The notes beneath the pieces are model-generated. The model was not told the DNA's origin, did not search any database, and was given only the letters and a program-made list of their open reading frames with translations. From Moellerella sp963519845 (GTDB lineage: Bacteria; Pseudomonadota; Gammaproteobacteria; Enterobacterales; Enterobacteriaceae), in NCBI GenBank assembly GCA_963519845.1, contig CAUQNX010000006.1, positions 1 through 64,000 on the forward strand: a stretch of DNA of 64,000 bases, given 5' to 3'. The position numbers and the translations under genes were made by a program. Position 1 is the stretch's first letter, and every line of letters begins with the position of its first letter. Of this stretch, positions 35,550 through 44,077 are shown one piece after another.

Positions 35550-36053
35550 AATTTTGGGTGATTTTCTTTTCAGGTTATAATAAATCGGCGTACGAAAATA
35601 GACGAAAGAATGAGTTTAGGGGTAAACACTTATCGTATTTATTTTTGTACCTGTGGTTTTTATATTATCTTAGTTGATTGCTTCGACGTTACTATTAGTA
35701 CGCGTATAGTCTAGTCAGTAAAAATGATAACTTCAAGTATTACGATTGATTATATCGATGTTTAGTTATTCATTTATTTTGTATTGCTTGTTTTTAAACT
35801 ACTAGATAATAACTAATAGCTTATTATTCTGTTTTTTAGAATAAATTAGTTTATATGGCGCTATTAAGGTAAAATATTGCTACTTTATTTTAATGGGTGA
35901 GTAATTATTTGATTGGTGTATTTCATTAGTATGTTAATGAAACTAATTTAAATTGAGATGGATATCATTTATTAATATGTTAATGATTATGTATCTGTTA
36001 TTTCCTATTATAATTGCATTAGAGCGGTTAAACTCTAATGCAATATTAGATAA
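35550..36053. other. Gene-free region between the regulator gene and the TonB receptor gene
   Basis: No gene was seen. It should hold the promoter of the membrane regulator. A short palindrome GTTTA-GGGG-TAAAC lies at 35614-35627, about 65 bases upstream of the regulator start. The far end carries the terminator of the TonB receptor gene. Confidence 0.5.
36013..36044 (-). terminator. Hairpin after the TonB receptor gene
   Basis: ATTGCATTAGAG and CTCTAATGCAAT form a perfect 12-bp stem around an 8-base loop, 10 bases past the stop codon. The tract after it on the minus strand is AT-rich but has no long T run. Confidence 0.7.
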
Positions 36054-38075
36054 TTAGTATTTGTACTCTATACCTAACCAGAAATTGCGGCCTTCTTCAA
36101 TATAGCCATCAGTAAATTGATATGATTTATCAAATAGATTATTAATTGAGGCATTAGTTGATATACCATCACCGAGATTATAGTCTAAACGTAAATCTGT
36201 TTTAGAAAATCCAGCAATTTTGGTATCCGAATCGATATAGTTATAGGTCCAAGTTCTGGCTTCTTCCATAATGGTAATACTCATTGGATCGGTCGGTAGG
36301 AACTTAATCCACATATAAGTTTTGTGTGTAGGAAGTTGCGCTGAATGCCAAACGCTCTCATCTTTTGGATCGGCATAAATATAGCTATAGCTCATTCCAG
36401 TTTCTAACCAAGAGTTAATTTTGCCATTTATTCCTAAATCAAGACCCATATAGTCTACACGACCACTATTGCGGTTTTGATAGACGTTTTGATTGGTGAT
36501 TTCGTCACGACGAACATAATGGGACATAATGGCATCAGAAACACGGTTATAATAGACACTTGATTCATAAAACCAGTCTTGATTGATATTGCCTTTATAG
36601 GTCAAATCGAAGGTTAATGCGCGCTCTACCTCTAAGTGAGGATTAACTTCATAGGCAACACTTGCATCTTTCGCTTTGGAGGTGGTGTAGCGCTCTTTTT
36701 GGGTTGGGAAGCGGCTTCTATCAGAAATAGAGAACTGAACTGTATCACTGTTTTCTAAATGATATCTGGCCATGGTTTCCCAGTTAAAGGCGTTTTGACG
36801 GTTATCATCATAATATTCGATACCTGAGATTGCACCGCTCTTTTTATTATAAATATAACGTTTACCATCATCACTTCTGCGCCAGTCATAACCGATAGCG
36901 CCAATGAGATCGAGATTATCAGTGGCAACCCATTGATACTCTGTCGACATAGACCAAGTCTGATCTTTATAGCGGTCATAAGGTGAAGAGGTAGTGCCTT
37001 TAGAGCGATGAATATCCTCTTTCCAGTGTGAGGCAAATGACCACATATCCGCTTCACGCATGGCAATATCAAGACGTAAATCGGCGCCATTGCTGTAATC
37101 ATCATAATGACTATAGCCATGGATACCTTTTTCATAATCTGCGACTGATTTATATTGATGTAATGTATTGATAAATTTATCGTGATAGACACGGCTTTGT
37201 AACGCTAAATCTTCCGTTAACTGAGTGTTACCATTGAAATAAAAACTCTCTTTGTTGTATTCCGGCCACTGCCAAATCTGTTGTTTTTTATTGTTAACAT
37301 CAGGTGCGCTATTTTTATCACCATCTTGTTTTAAGTAAGTGAGTACATACTCATCCGTTTCGCGTGGTGTCCAACCCAGTTTGATCATGCCACGTTTATC
37401 ATCGGTTGCTGAATTGGTTCTTCTACCATTATTGCCAGCTAAAGGATTGTCACTGTCATTAGATGGTAGTCCCATAAAACGTTGTTTATATTGGCTTCCG
37501 CTAACTTGAATAAAACCTAATTCGTTACGTGCGCCTAATCGAGCGCTCATATTACGTGCATTATCGCTACCGCGAGCAAAACCTTGGCTCAGGTTGATTT
37601 GCGCTTCTAAAGGTTTTTTCGGTGTTGTTGTGGTGAGGTTAATTGCGCCTCCCATCAGATTTGGCCCTTGTAACAAAGAGGTATAGCCCTTTGATAGCTC
37701 AATACTGGAGAGCTCGCTAGTCATAAAACGACCCAAGTCTAATGTGCCATCATAAGGTACATAGCTTGGGATACCATCAAAGAAAATAGGCACTTGGCGA
37801 CTATCAAAACCACGGACATTAACCTGCATTTCATTGCGATTACCGGATTTCTCAATCGTTACGCCGGGCATAGTTGCTAATGCTTGCGCGGCATTGGTTC
37901 TATTAAGCATCTGCATTTTTTCTTGGGTAATAACTTCTGCATCTGCGGCAAGCGGTGTGCTCCAAACCGTCATAACATCTTTATTATTTGAATCTAGGTT
38001 GGAGGCACTATTAGCAAAGCAGCTGCTTGAAATCACTGCCATACCAATTAAGTAAGATAGGGGTTTTATGTTCAT
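36054..38075 (-). CDS. TonB-dependent outer-membrane receptor, probable molybdenum/metal-chelate
   Basis: The 673-residue protein has a signal peptide (about 22 residues, ending CFANS), a TonB-box-like DVMTVW, a plug domain (LATMPGVTIEKSGNRNEMQV, VRGFDSRQVPIFFDGIP, LMGGAINLTT) and a beta barrel ending in GIEYKY with a terminal aromatic. Such receptors import metal chelates with energy from TonB. The substrate is not known from sequence. A ModE-like operator lies in its promoter, and the neighbouring operon encodes ModD and a FecCD-type ABC transporter, so a molybdenum or tungsten compound is inferred. The ATG at 38075 follows AAGGAAA; an upstream in-frame ATG is less likely. Confidence 0.88.
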   Translation of the reverse strand: MNIKPLSYLIGMAVISSSCFANSASNLDSNNKDVMTVWSTPLAADAEVITQEKMQMLNRTNAAQALATMPGVTIEKSGNRNEMQVNVRGFDSRQVPIFFDGIPSYVPYDGTLDLGRFMTSELSSIELSKGYTSLLQGPNLMGGAINLTTTTPKKPLEAQINLSQGFARGSDNARNMSARLGARNELGFIQVSGSQYKQRFMGLPSNDSDNPLAGNNGRRTNSATDDKRGMIKLGWTPRETDEYVLTYLKQDGDKNSAPDVNNKKQQIWQWPEYNKESFYFNGNTQLTEDLALQSRVYHDKFINTLHQYKSVADYEKGIHGYSHYDDYSNGADLRLDIAMREADMWSFASHWKEDIHRSKGTTSSPYDRYKDQTWSMSTEYQWVATDNLDLIGAIGYDWRRSDDGKRYIYNKKSGAISGIEYYDDNRQNAFNWETMARYHLENSDTVQFSISDRSRFPTQKERYTTSKAKDASVAYEVNPHLEVERALTFDLTYKGNINQDWFYESSVYYNRVSDAIMSHYVRRDEITNQNVYQNRNSGRVDYMGLDLGINGKINSWLETGMSYSYIYADPKDESVWHSAQLPTHKTYMWIKFLPTDPMSITIMEEARTWTYNYIDSDTKIAGFSKTDLRLDYNLGDGISTNASINNLFDKSYQFTDGYIEEGRNFWLGIEYKY

Positions 38076-38097
38076 TTTTCCTTTCCATATAATAACC

Positions 38098-38125
38098 ATC
38101 GATATGTCTTTTTTTATATAACGAT
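38098..38125. promoter_or_regulatory. ModE-like operator upstream of the TonB receptor gene
   Basis: ATCGATAT (38098-38105) and ATATAACGAT (38116-38125) form an inverted repeat with core CGATAT-N12-ATAACG. This is the spacing and sequence type of ModE operators such as E. coli modA. It lies about 20-50 bases upstream of the receptor start. The second copy upstream of the binding-protein operon has the same spacing. Confidence 0.7.
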
Positions 38126-38149
38126 AGCTGTGTTTAAATATAAATAATA

Positions 38150-38177
38150 AGGCCTCTTTCTAAGTTGAAGAGGGCCT
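38150..38177 (-). terminator. Terminator after modD
   Basis: AGGCCTCTT (38150-38158) pairs with AAGAGGGCCT (38168-38177) with one bulged base. A T-rich tract follows on the minus strand. It separates the ABC-transporter/modD operon from the TonB receptor gene, which therefore has its own promoter. Confidence 0.65.
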
Positions 38178-38206
38178 AGGTGAACTGCTTTTTTGCTTTA
38201 AATCGA

Positions 38207-39052
38207 TTATTTAGGTCTAAGGTGGACTTTGATATCTCTCGGTGCAGCGTAATAAGGCGCGGAGGTAATAAATAAGGCAATGCCCGTTTGCGCATATTTC
38301 TCTATGGTGCGTAGGTTAATTCCACCTGCGGTAGATAAACGACACTGTGGATAATTCAGACGTACAAGCTGCTGTATTTGAAATAATTCATCAGGTGTGA
38401 ATTTATCGAGCTGGAGTAAATCGGGCTCTGCCTTTAGCGCTTCCACGGCTTCAGCGTAGTCATCGGCTTCTACGACGATCATTTTTTCAGGGGCGGCTCG
38501 GCGCAGTAATTGGATAGCTGCTTGCCAATCATCAGGATCAGCGAGAAAACGGCGATGATTGGTGAATAATAAAACGGTTTCTGCGGTGCCTAGACGATGG
38601 ATCTGAGCGCCACCAGCCTGTATTGCCAAGGTGGCTAATAACTTAGTGTTTGGGATAGTTTTACGCGTACAAGCTAGCTGACCATGAGGTTGATAGCGCT
38701 TGATGATCTCGACCATCTGCCAAGTGTAGTGGCTGACACCACAACACCACTCTAGTACGTTTTGAACCGCTTTCCACCCTTGATGTAGGGCATTCGCTGG
38801 CCCAGTTGCTTTGATAAGTTGGGTATTTTTCTCGACAATATCACCATCGCAAACGGAGGATTCACAACTAAGACCCAGCTTTTGCAACATACGCAGAGAA
38901 ACGTGAATTCCACTGACACAGCCGCCTTCTACTGCATTGAATGTCATGGTGCCCGCTTGAGTTCCAATATTCAGGGCTTGAGTGGTGAGATCGCCATACT
39001 GGATATCATCCAATAATAGTTGTTCGATAAATGCATCAGAGAGATAGATCAT
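38207..39052 (-). CDS. modD: ModD-like protein (nicotinate-nucleotide pyrophosphorylase fold)
   Basis: The 281-residue protein belongs to the ModD branch of the NadC fold. Matching signatures are DDIQYGDLTTQAL near the N-terminus, CTRKTIPNTKLLATLAIQAGG in the phosphoribosyl-binding region, HRLGTAETVLLFTNH, and a glycine-rich AGGINL segment near the end. ModD proteins occur with molybdate transporters, but their reaction is not established. It overlaps the stop of the methyltransferase gene by 4 bases (ATGA). The family call is confident, the role inferred. True NadC is less likely given the neighbours. Confidence 0.85.
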   Translation of the reverse strand: MIYLSDAFIEQLLLDDIQYGDLTTQALNIGTQAGTMTFNAVEGGCVSGIHVSLRMLQKLGLSCESSVCDGDIVEKNTQLIKATGPANALHQGWKAVQNVLEWCCGVSHYTWQMVEIIKRYQPHGQLACTRKTIPNTKLLATLAIQAGGAQIHRLGTAETVLLFTNHRRFLADPDDWQAAIQLLRRAAPEKMIVVEADDYAEAVEALKAEPDLLQLDKFTPDELFQIQQLVRLNYPQCRLSTAGGINLRTIEKYAQTGIALFITSAPYYAAPRDIKVHLRPK

Positions 39053-39870
39053 AAGTGTAGCTCCGATTCAGCAACAACATTCCATGAAACCATCGCCCAA
39101 TCACGGGAAGGATAAGTGACTTTCTGTCCTGATTGGCAACATTTTTCATAGTATTGGCGTAATTTTACTGTCTCTTCTGCGGTAATATTTTTCAATGACC
39201 ACTCAACGCTCTCGGCGAAGGTCTCAAAATGATCAAAACCCTCTTGATTTTGTGGGCTGCGAATAAAATCAACTCGTGCATTTATGCCCATTTGATTAAG
39301 GATATTAACCGCATAGATATAAGTGGGCAGGGTAATAACTTCACGGCCAATAGCACGGATCACATTGATATCAACGAAAGTCGGATGAACTGTATGTGTG
39401 GTATAGACCCGCAATCGCGCTTGTCGATTCAGTTTCAATAAGGCATTTTTCAGATCCATCACCAGTGTTGAGCGAGAAGCGACGGCGATATCCACTTGTG
39501 GCAAATCAGACCAATCATCTTCCCATGCTTTGCAGATAAATTCTGCCTGCGGGATCGCCATGGCATCAGCTCTTTGTTGAGCCGCTTTTAACATGCCTGA
39601 ACTATAATCTATGCCGATGATTTGCTTAAACTGATCTGCAATACTTAGGCAAACAGAACCCGGCCCACAACCTACATCCAGCAGCGATTCAGCAGCTTGA
39701 AAATTCATCAGTGAACGAAAACTTTGCAAATAGTGATCTTGTGGATTCGCACAGGTCACTGCCATTTTTTCGGCTTTTTTGTCCCAGTGAGCGGCTTCTT
39801 TACGGGTTCTATTTGCTTGTTGCATATGCTGCTGATACAAAACAGAAAAATCAATATCATCGATGATCAT
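39049..39870 (-). CDS. SAM-dependent methyltransferase of the modD operon
   Basis: The 273-residue protein is a class I methyltransferase: motif I is LLDVGCGPGSVCLSIA (about residues 72-87), followed by IIGIDYSSGML and a DIAVASRSTLVM segment. The frame runs upstream into the ATPase gene, but the ATG at 39870, with AGGA 9 bases before it and 10 bases after the ATPase stop, is preferred. It is overlapped by modD. Its substrate is unknown. Being locked between transporter genes and modD suggests it modifies the imported chelate or a related metabolite. Confidence 0.82.
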   Translation of the reverse strand: MIIDDIDFSVLYQQHMQQANRTRKEAAHWDKKAEKMAVTCANPQDHYLQSFRSLMNFQAAESLLDVGCGPGSVCLSIADQFKQIIGIDYSSGMLKAAQQRADAMAIPQAEFICKAWEDDWSDLPQVDIAVASRSTLVMDLKNALLKLNRQARLRVYTTHTVHPTFVDINVIRAIGREVITLPTYIYAVNILNQMGINARVDFIRSPQNQEGFDHFETFAESVEWSLKNITAEETVKLRQYYEKCCQSGQKVTYPSRDWAMVSWNVVAESELHL

Positions 39871-39880
39871 AATCAAAATC

Positions 39881-40648
39881 CTACGGCGGTGAAGAGAATG
39901 AAGGGGAGTGAAAATGAGCGGCAATACGTTGCTCATCAATCCGATATAAAGTTGATAAGTTAGTGAGCGTTAACATCGATTCTGGTGAGCCCTGTTTGGC
40001 GCCAAATTCGGGATGTAATAAGATCACTTCATCGGCAACGGCAGCAGCATGTTGTGGATGATGTGTCGACATTAAAACCGTAATACCCGAATTTTTAAGT
40101 TGTTCAATTTGCTCTAATAATCTAATTTGATTACCAAAATCTAAGCTGGCTGCGGGCTCATCCATAATTAGTAGTTTAGGCTGCTGAACTAAGGCTCTGG
40201 CGATCAGCACCAGCTGTTTTTCGCCACCACTGAGTGTGCAATATTGGCGCTGTTTAAGGTGCGAAATACCCAGCCGACAGAGTGATTCCTCCGCCAGTAA
40301 GTGAGCTTTTTTACCCGGTACCGCAAAGAGTGATATGTGTGGCGTCAATCCCATAACGACCATATCGATAACTTGATATGAAAAAGGGGTGTCATGAGCT
40401 TGTGGTACGTAAGCAATTACTTTCGCTAAGTCGCGCGTCAGCCAATCAGAGAGCGATCGGCCAATAAGGCTAATATTCCCGGAAATAGGAGGTAAAAAGC
40501 CTAATAATGTGCGCATTAGGGTCGTTTTTCCGCAGCCATTAGCGCCCAAAAGACAAAAAATCTTTCCTTCAGCCAAGTTTAAATTGATGTTGTGTAATAT
40601 TGGCTGATGATGATAGCCAACGGAAACCTGTTCCAGTTTAACTATCAT
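39881..40648 (-). CDS. ABC transporter ATPase (FecE/MolC type)
   Basis: The 255-residue protein has Walker A GANGCGKT (residues 35-42), the Q-loop in YVPQAHDTPF, signature LSGGEK (139-144), Walker B LLIMDEP (159-165) and the switch His in MSTHHPQHA. It matches ATPases of metal-chelate/vitamin B12-type importers. The start overlaps the permease stop (ATGA). The related Haemophilus influenzae MolBCA transporter, built from the same families, carries molybdate and tungstate, which agrees with the ModE-like operators here. Confidence 0.92.
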   Translation of the reverse strand: MIVKLEQVSVGYHHQPILHNINLNLAEGKIFCLLGANGCGKTTLMRTLLGFLPPISGNISLIGRSLSDWLTRDLAKVIAYVPQAHDTPFSYQVIDMVVMGLTPHISLFAVPGKKAHLLAEESLCRLGISHLKQRQYCTLSGGEKQLVLIARALVQQPKLLIMDEPAASLDFGNQIRLLEQIEQLKNSGITVLMSTHHPQHAAAVADEVILLHPEFGAKQGSPESMLTLTNLSTLYRIDEQRIAAHFHSPSFSSPP

Positions 40649-41649
40649 GAAGGTCTCCGTGTTTGCAGCAAAATAAATAGGAAGAAAGGCGCTCCTACCG
40701 CAGAGGTAAGAATACCCAATGGCAGCTCTATCGAAGCGATACTGCGTGCTAGGGTGTCAGTGATTAGCAACATTATAGCGCCGAGCACCATAGAAACTGG
40801 CAGTTGATAACGAAAGTTGGCACCCACTAACATTCTTGAAATATGCGGGATCACTAACCCAATCCAGCCGATAATGCCAGCAATCGAAACCGCGCTGGCG
40901 GTGATCAGGGTGGCTGAGACAATAAAGATTGCACGTATCAGTCGTACATTTACACCCAAACTTTTGGCTTCTTCATCTGATAGGCTGAGTAGATTCATTC
41001 TCCAGCGCAATAAGATAAGCGGAATAATACCAATGATCATAATGGGTAATGAGACGGTTAAATCCTGCTTGGTGATCGACGAAAGCCCGCCAAGCAACCA
41101 AAAAGTAATCGAAGGTAATTGCGTATAAGGATCGGCCAAAATTTTCATTAATGAGATAGCCGAGCCACAGAGTGCGCTGATAGCCACGCCCACTAACACC
41201 AGTGATAGTATGGGATCATGCTGGCGCGCTAGCCTAGCGATGCTACAGACCAGTGTGACGGCAATTAAACCACCAATAAAGGCGGCTAATTGAATATAGA
41301 CCATCGATTGGCCAAAAAAGATCCCCATCACTGCACCCACACCCGCTCCCGCAGAGACGCCGAGAATATCGGGCGAAACCAAGGGATTACGAAACATGCC
41401 TTGATAAGCAGCTCCAGCGATCGCCAAACCACCGCCAATCAATATCGCCGCCAAGACTCGGGGAAAACGAATTTGCCAGAAAACAGTGCTACTGCGTGGG
41501 TCATCGGGTATGACTGTGCTATCAAATAGCGAGTGCACTAATTGGCCGAGCTGACCCAATGTTAGTGAGTATTTACCAGCAACCAAAGCAAAGGAGAGGC
41601 TGAGGATAAATAGCAGAGTCAGCAGTGTGATCTTGATATTTCGGCTCAT
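40645..41649 (-). CDS. FecCD-family permease of a metal-chelate/molybdate importer
   Basis: The 334-residue protein has about nine or ten membrane spans and the FecCD/BtuC family segments RFPRVLAAILIGGGLAIAGAAYQG, NPLVSPDILGVSAGAGVGA and WIGLVIPHISRMLVG, the last being the ATPase-coupling region. The ATG at 41649 overlaps the stop of the binding-protein gene (ATGA), so it is preferred to an ATG 18 bases upstream. It forms the membrane channel with the ATPase encoded next. Confidence 0.92.
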   Translation of the reverse strand: MSRNIKITLLTLLFILSLSFALVAGKYSLTLGQLGQLVHSLFDSTVIPDDPRSSTVFWQIRFPRVLAAILIGGGLAIAGAAYQGMFRNPLVSPDILGVSAGAGVGAVMGIFFGQSMVYIQLAAFIGGLIAVTLVCSIARLARQHDPILSLVLVGVAISALCGSAISLMKILADPYTQLPSITFWLLGGLSSITKQDLTVSLPIMIIGIIPLILLRWRMNLLSLSDEEAKSLGVNVRLIRAIFIVSATLITASAVSIAGIIGWIGLVIPHISRMLVGANFRYQLPVSMVLGAIMLLITDTLARSIASIELPLGILTSAVGAPFFLFILLQTRRPS

Positions 41650-42680
41650 GAACGTTCCATCAGCCAATCAATTTGAGCCTCTGTTAGCGGCGAATGATAA
41701 AAATGAGTAAAGAAAAGTTGGATATCTTGTCTAATACTCGAAGCTTCAGTTTGTTCAAAATGGCTTTGTAGGCGACGCATACCTAGCAATCGGTTGATCC
41801 CGGGCGGTCCATCAAGCCAACCAAAAGGCATGCCGCTGAAACAGAATAACTGTTTATTCTTAATCGCACTCAGCTGTTGCCACACGGGATGAGTGAGCAT
41901 AAGTTCATTCGCTTCTTCATACTGAGTGATAATAATATCAGGGTCCCACTCATACAGCTGCTCCATGGATATCTCGGTTAAACCGTTAAATCCGGGAATT
42001 GAAACTACATTCTGGAAACCAAGCATTTCAATGGCTTCGGTATGAATTGAGCCCGCAGCACCGGTTTGTAACCCTTTTGCTCCCCGTGCAAGATAAAAGC
42101 GCGGGGCTCGAGTTTGTGATTTTGCAAACTTCTCTGCTGAAGCGAGATAATCTTCAGTTAACGAGACCAGCTTATGGGCTTGCTCCGGTACATTGAGGAT
42201 TTTCCCCAACTGCTTTAATTGGCTGGCGCTATCTTTTAACCCACCGGGGATTAATAAGTAAGGTAAACCGGTCTGTTCTGAGACTTTTTTCGCTTGTGAA
42301 CGATAGGTTTCATCGATATTCCCTGTATCAACAATCAGATCAGGATTAAGATCGAGAAGTTTTTCCAACGATAAGGTACTGCCTCTGCCAGCTAATCGTC
42401 CGTAGACCGGAAGTTGTCGCCATTGAGGTGAAAAAAGCGTGCTACCGTATTTATTCAATGAGATAGAGGCGAAACCCGCGAGCTTCTCTGGTGCTAAAGC
42501 ATAGAGCAGAAGATCGGAAGGTGGACCTGCGCTAATCACCCGCTGAATATTTTCAGCAGCAGGCAAGATACCAAATAAGTTTGGATCGAGTGAGGTTGCC
42601 TGACTCATAAATGAGGGGAGGTAATTTAGCGTAGCAACAGCAGCGCACGACTTAAGAAAGGTTCTTCTGTTTATTCCCAT
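41646..42680 (-). CDS. Tat-exported periplasmic binding protein of the molybdenum/metal importer
   Basis: The 344-residue protein belongs to the FhuD/BtuF-like cluster of substrate-binding proteins. It starts with a twin-arginine signal, NRRTFLKSCAAVATL (Arg5-Arg6), so it should be exported folded, possibly with cofactor. The two lobes contain PEKLAGFASISLNKYG, LNPDLIVDTGN, TEAIEMLGFQNVVS and WDPDIIITQYEE, joined by a helix. No clear SD is present. It is the first gene of a five-gene operon and has a ModE-like operator upstream. Molybdate, tungstate or a chelate is the inferred ligand. Confidence 0.87.
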   Translation of the reverse strand: MGINRRTFLKSCAAVATLNYLPSFMSQATSLDPNLFGILPAAENIQRVISAGPPSDLLLYALAPEKLAGFASISLNKYGSTLFSPQWRQLPVYGRLAGRGSTLSLEKLLDLNPDLIVDTGNIDETYRSQAKKVSEQTGLPYLLIPGGLKDSASQLKQLGKILNVPEQAHKLVSLTEDYLASAEKFAKSQTRAPRFYLARGAKGLQTGAAGSIHTEAIEMLGFQNVVSIPGFNGLTEISMEQLYEWDPDIIITQYEEANELMLTHPVWQQLSAIKNKQLFCFSGMPFGWLDGPPGINRLLGMRRLQSHFEQTEASSIRQDIQLFFTHFYHSPLTEAQIDWLMERS

Positions 42681-42715
42681 AATTTGGCTGGTATCAAGTG
42701 AGTAAGAGGATTATT

Positions 42716-42739
42716 CGTTATGCTTATATATATATAACG
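42716..42739. promoter_or_regulatory. ModE-like operator upstream of the binding-protein operon
   Basis: CGTTAT (42716-42721) and ATAACG (42734-42739) are inverted arms 12 bases apart, preceded by T and with TATATA runs inside, as in ModE operators. It lies about 40-60 bases upstream of the first gene of the transporter operon. The same geometry recurs before the TonB receptor gene. Confidence 0.68.
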
Positions 42740-42809
42740 CGAGAAGTTAGCCGAGACAGTCGCTTGAGTCAATGGAAAAGAAGTGTTTATACTAGAAACT
42801 CGAGGGTTA

Positions 42810-42825
42810 TGTGATATATATCAGT
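42810..42825. promoter_or_regulatory. CRP-like half-site upstream of gntR
   Basis: TGTGA-TATATA-TCAGT has a perfect left half and a partial right half of the CRP site. It stands about 80 bases before gntR. Weak evidence. Confidence 0.3.
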
Positions 42826-42903
42826 AACAAGCAATTGCGATTTTATAGTGGATAGCGGAACATAGGCGAAAGTAAATAACGCTGGGTTAATTAAGCAAAA
42901 AAT

Positions 42904-43899
42904 ATGAAGAAAAAAAGACCTTCCTTACAGGACGTTGCTGATCAAGTTGGGATCACTAAAATGACGGTCAGTCGTTTTTTGCGTAATCCAGAACAGGTGT
43001 CGGTTCCACTGCGCACGCGTATTGCTCAAGTCGTTGACGAGCTGGGCTATATTCCCAATCGCGCGCCTGACTTATTATCCAATGCAACCAGCCATGCGAT
43101 TGGCGTGTTATTACCTTCACTGACCAACCAAGTTTTTGCTGAAGTGATCCGCGGTATCGAATCCGTCACCGACCGTAGTGGTTATCAAACTATGCTTGCT
43201 CACTATGGGTATAGTCCAGAAAAAGAAGAAGAGCGATTAATGTCGCTGCTCTCTTATAATATTGATGGGCTTATTCTAGCTGAGCGAACGCATACAGAAC
43301 GCACACTTAGAATGCTAGAAACATCGGGTATTCCGGTTGTTGAATTGATGGACAGTGTTTCGCCTTGTATTGATACTGCGGTTGGAATCGATAACTTTGA
43401 AGCTGCACGTCAAATGACCCTACTGATGATTGCCAAAGGACATCGGCGGATCATCTATTTAGGTGCTCGACAAGATGAGCGAACCTTAATGAGACTCCAT
43501 GGGTATGAGCAAGCCATGAGAGATGCGGGATTGCCAATGGGTAATATAATGACACCAGAAAGCTCTTCTTACTCTCTTGGCGCTAAATTGCTCCATGATT
43601 GTCGTAAAAAATATCCCGATGTTGATGGGATTTTTTGTACCAATGATGATATCGCGATTGGGGCCATTTTTGAGTGTCAGCGTCTGAAAATCGAGATCCC
43701 TAAACAGCTGGCAGTCAGTGGTTTCCATGGCCATGATGTGGGACAAGTTATGACCCCAAAACTTGCCAGTGTACTCACGCCTCGTGATCAGATGGGACGT
43801 AAAGCGGCTGAAGTCTTATTAAGCCGTATGAAAGGTAAAAAGCTGACACAAACGCAATTCGATGTCGGTTTTGAGCTGCTTATCGGTGAAAGTATCTAA
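42904..43899 (+). CDS. gntR: Gluconate operon repressor GntR (LacI family)
   Basis: GntR represses gluconate uptake and Entner-Doudoroff genes until gluconate binds. The 331-residue protein has the E. coli length and high identity. The helix-turn-helix is LQDVADQVGITKMTVSRFLRNP (about residues 8-29), followed by the hinge helix and a LacI-type periplasmic-binding-like sensor domain (IGVLLPSLTNQVFAEV onward). It has no clear SD. It is followed by gntK and gntU as in E. coli, with a GntR operator between gntR and gntK. It is divergent from the transporter operon. Confidence 0.96.
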   Translation: MKKKRPSLQDVADQVGITKMTVSRFLRNPEQVSVPLRTRIAQVVDELGYIPNRAPDLLSNATSHAIGVLLPSLTNQVFAEVIRGIESVTDRSGYQTMLAHYGYSPEKEEERLMSLLSYNIDGLILAERTHTERTLRMLETSGIPVVELMDSVSPCIDTAVGIDNFEAARQMTLLMIAKGHRRIIYLGARQDERTLMRLHGYEQAMRDAGLPMGNIMTPESSSYSLGAKLLHDCRKKYPDVDGIFCTNDDIAIGAIFECQRLKIEIPKQLAVSGFHGHDVGQVMTPKLASVLTPRDQMGRKAAEVLLSRMKGKKLTQTQFDVGFELLIGESI

Positions 43900-44009
43900 T
43901 CGATTAATTATCGCACAATCCATTATTGAGATAGCCATCACAATTCTATCTCTTTTCTTATATCCAAGATTGCTAAATCTATCCTCTCTGATGATAATGT
44001 CGTTATTAA

Positions 44010-44025
44010 TTGTTACCGGTAACAT
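44010..44025. promoter_or_regulatory. GntR operator in front of gntK
   Basis: TTGTTACCGGTAACAT contains the 14-base palindrome TGTTACCGGTAACA, identical to that upstream of edd. It lies about 55 bases before gntK, so gntKU can be controlled separately from gntR. Confidence 0.85.
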
Positions 44026-44077
44026 CTCGTGATTAATGTGCCGATAATCAACTTTATAAAATCCCGAGGAGTTTTCA

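Noticed and set aside
35940..36000. Fur box near the TonB receptor gene
   Set aside because: Only partial ATCATT and AATGATTAT stretches are present, and they lie downstream of the receptor gene, not in its promoter.
36755..37192. 145-codon frame on the minus strand
   Set aside because: It lies wholly within the TonB receptor gene in another frame and has no independent support.
44010..44025. LexA or CRP site at the gntK operator
   Set aside because: The palindrome matches the GntR type and lacks CTGT/ACAG or TGTGA/TCACA ends.
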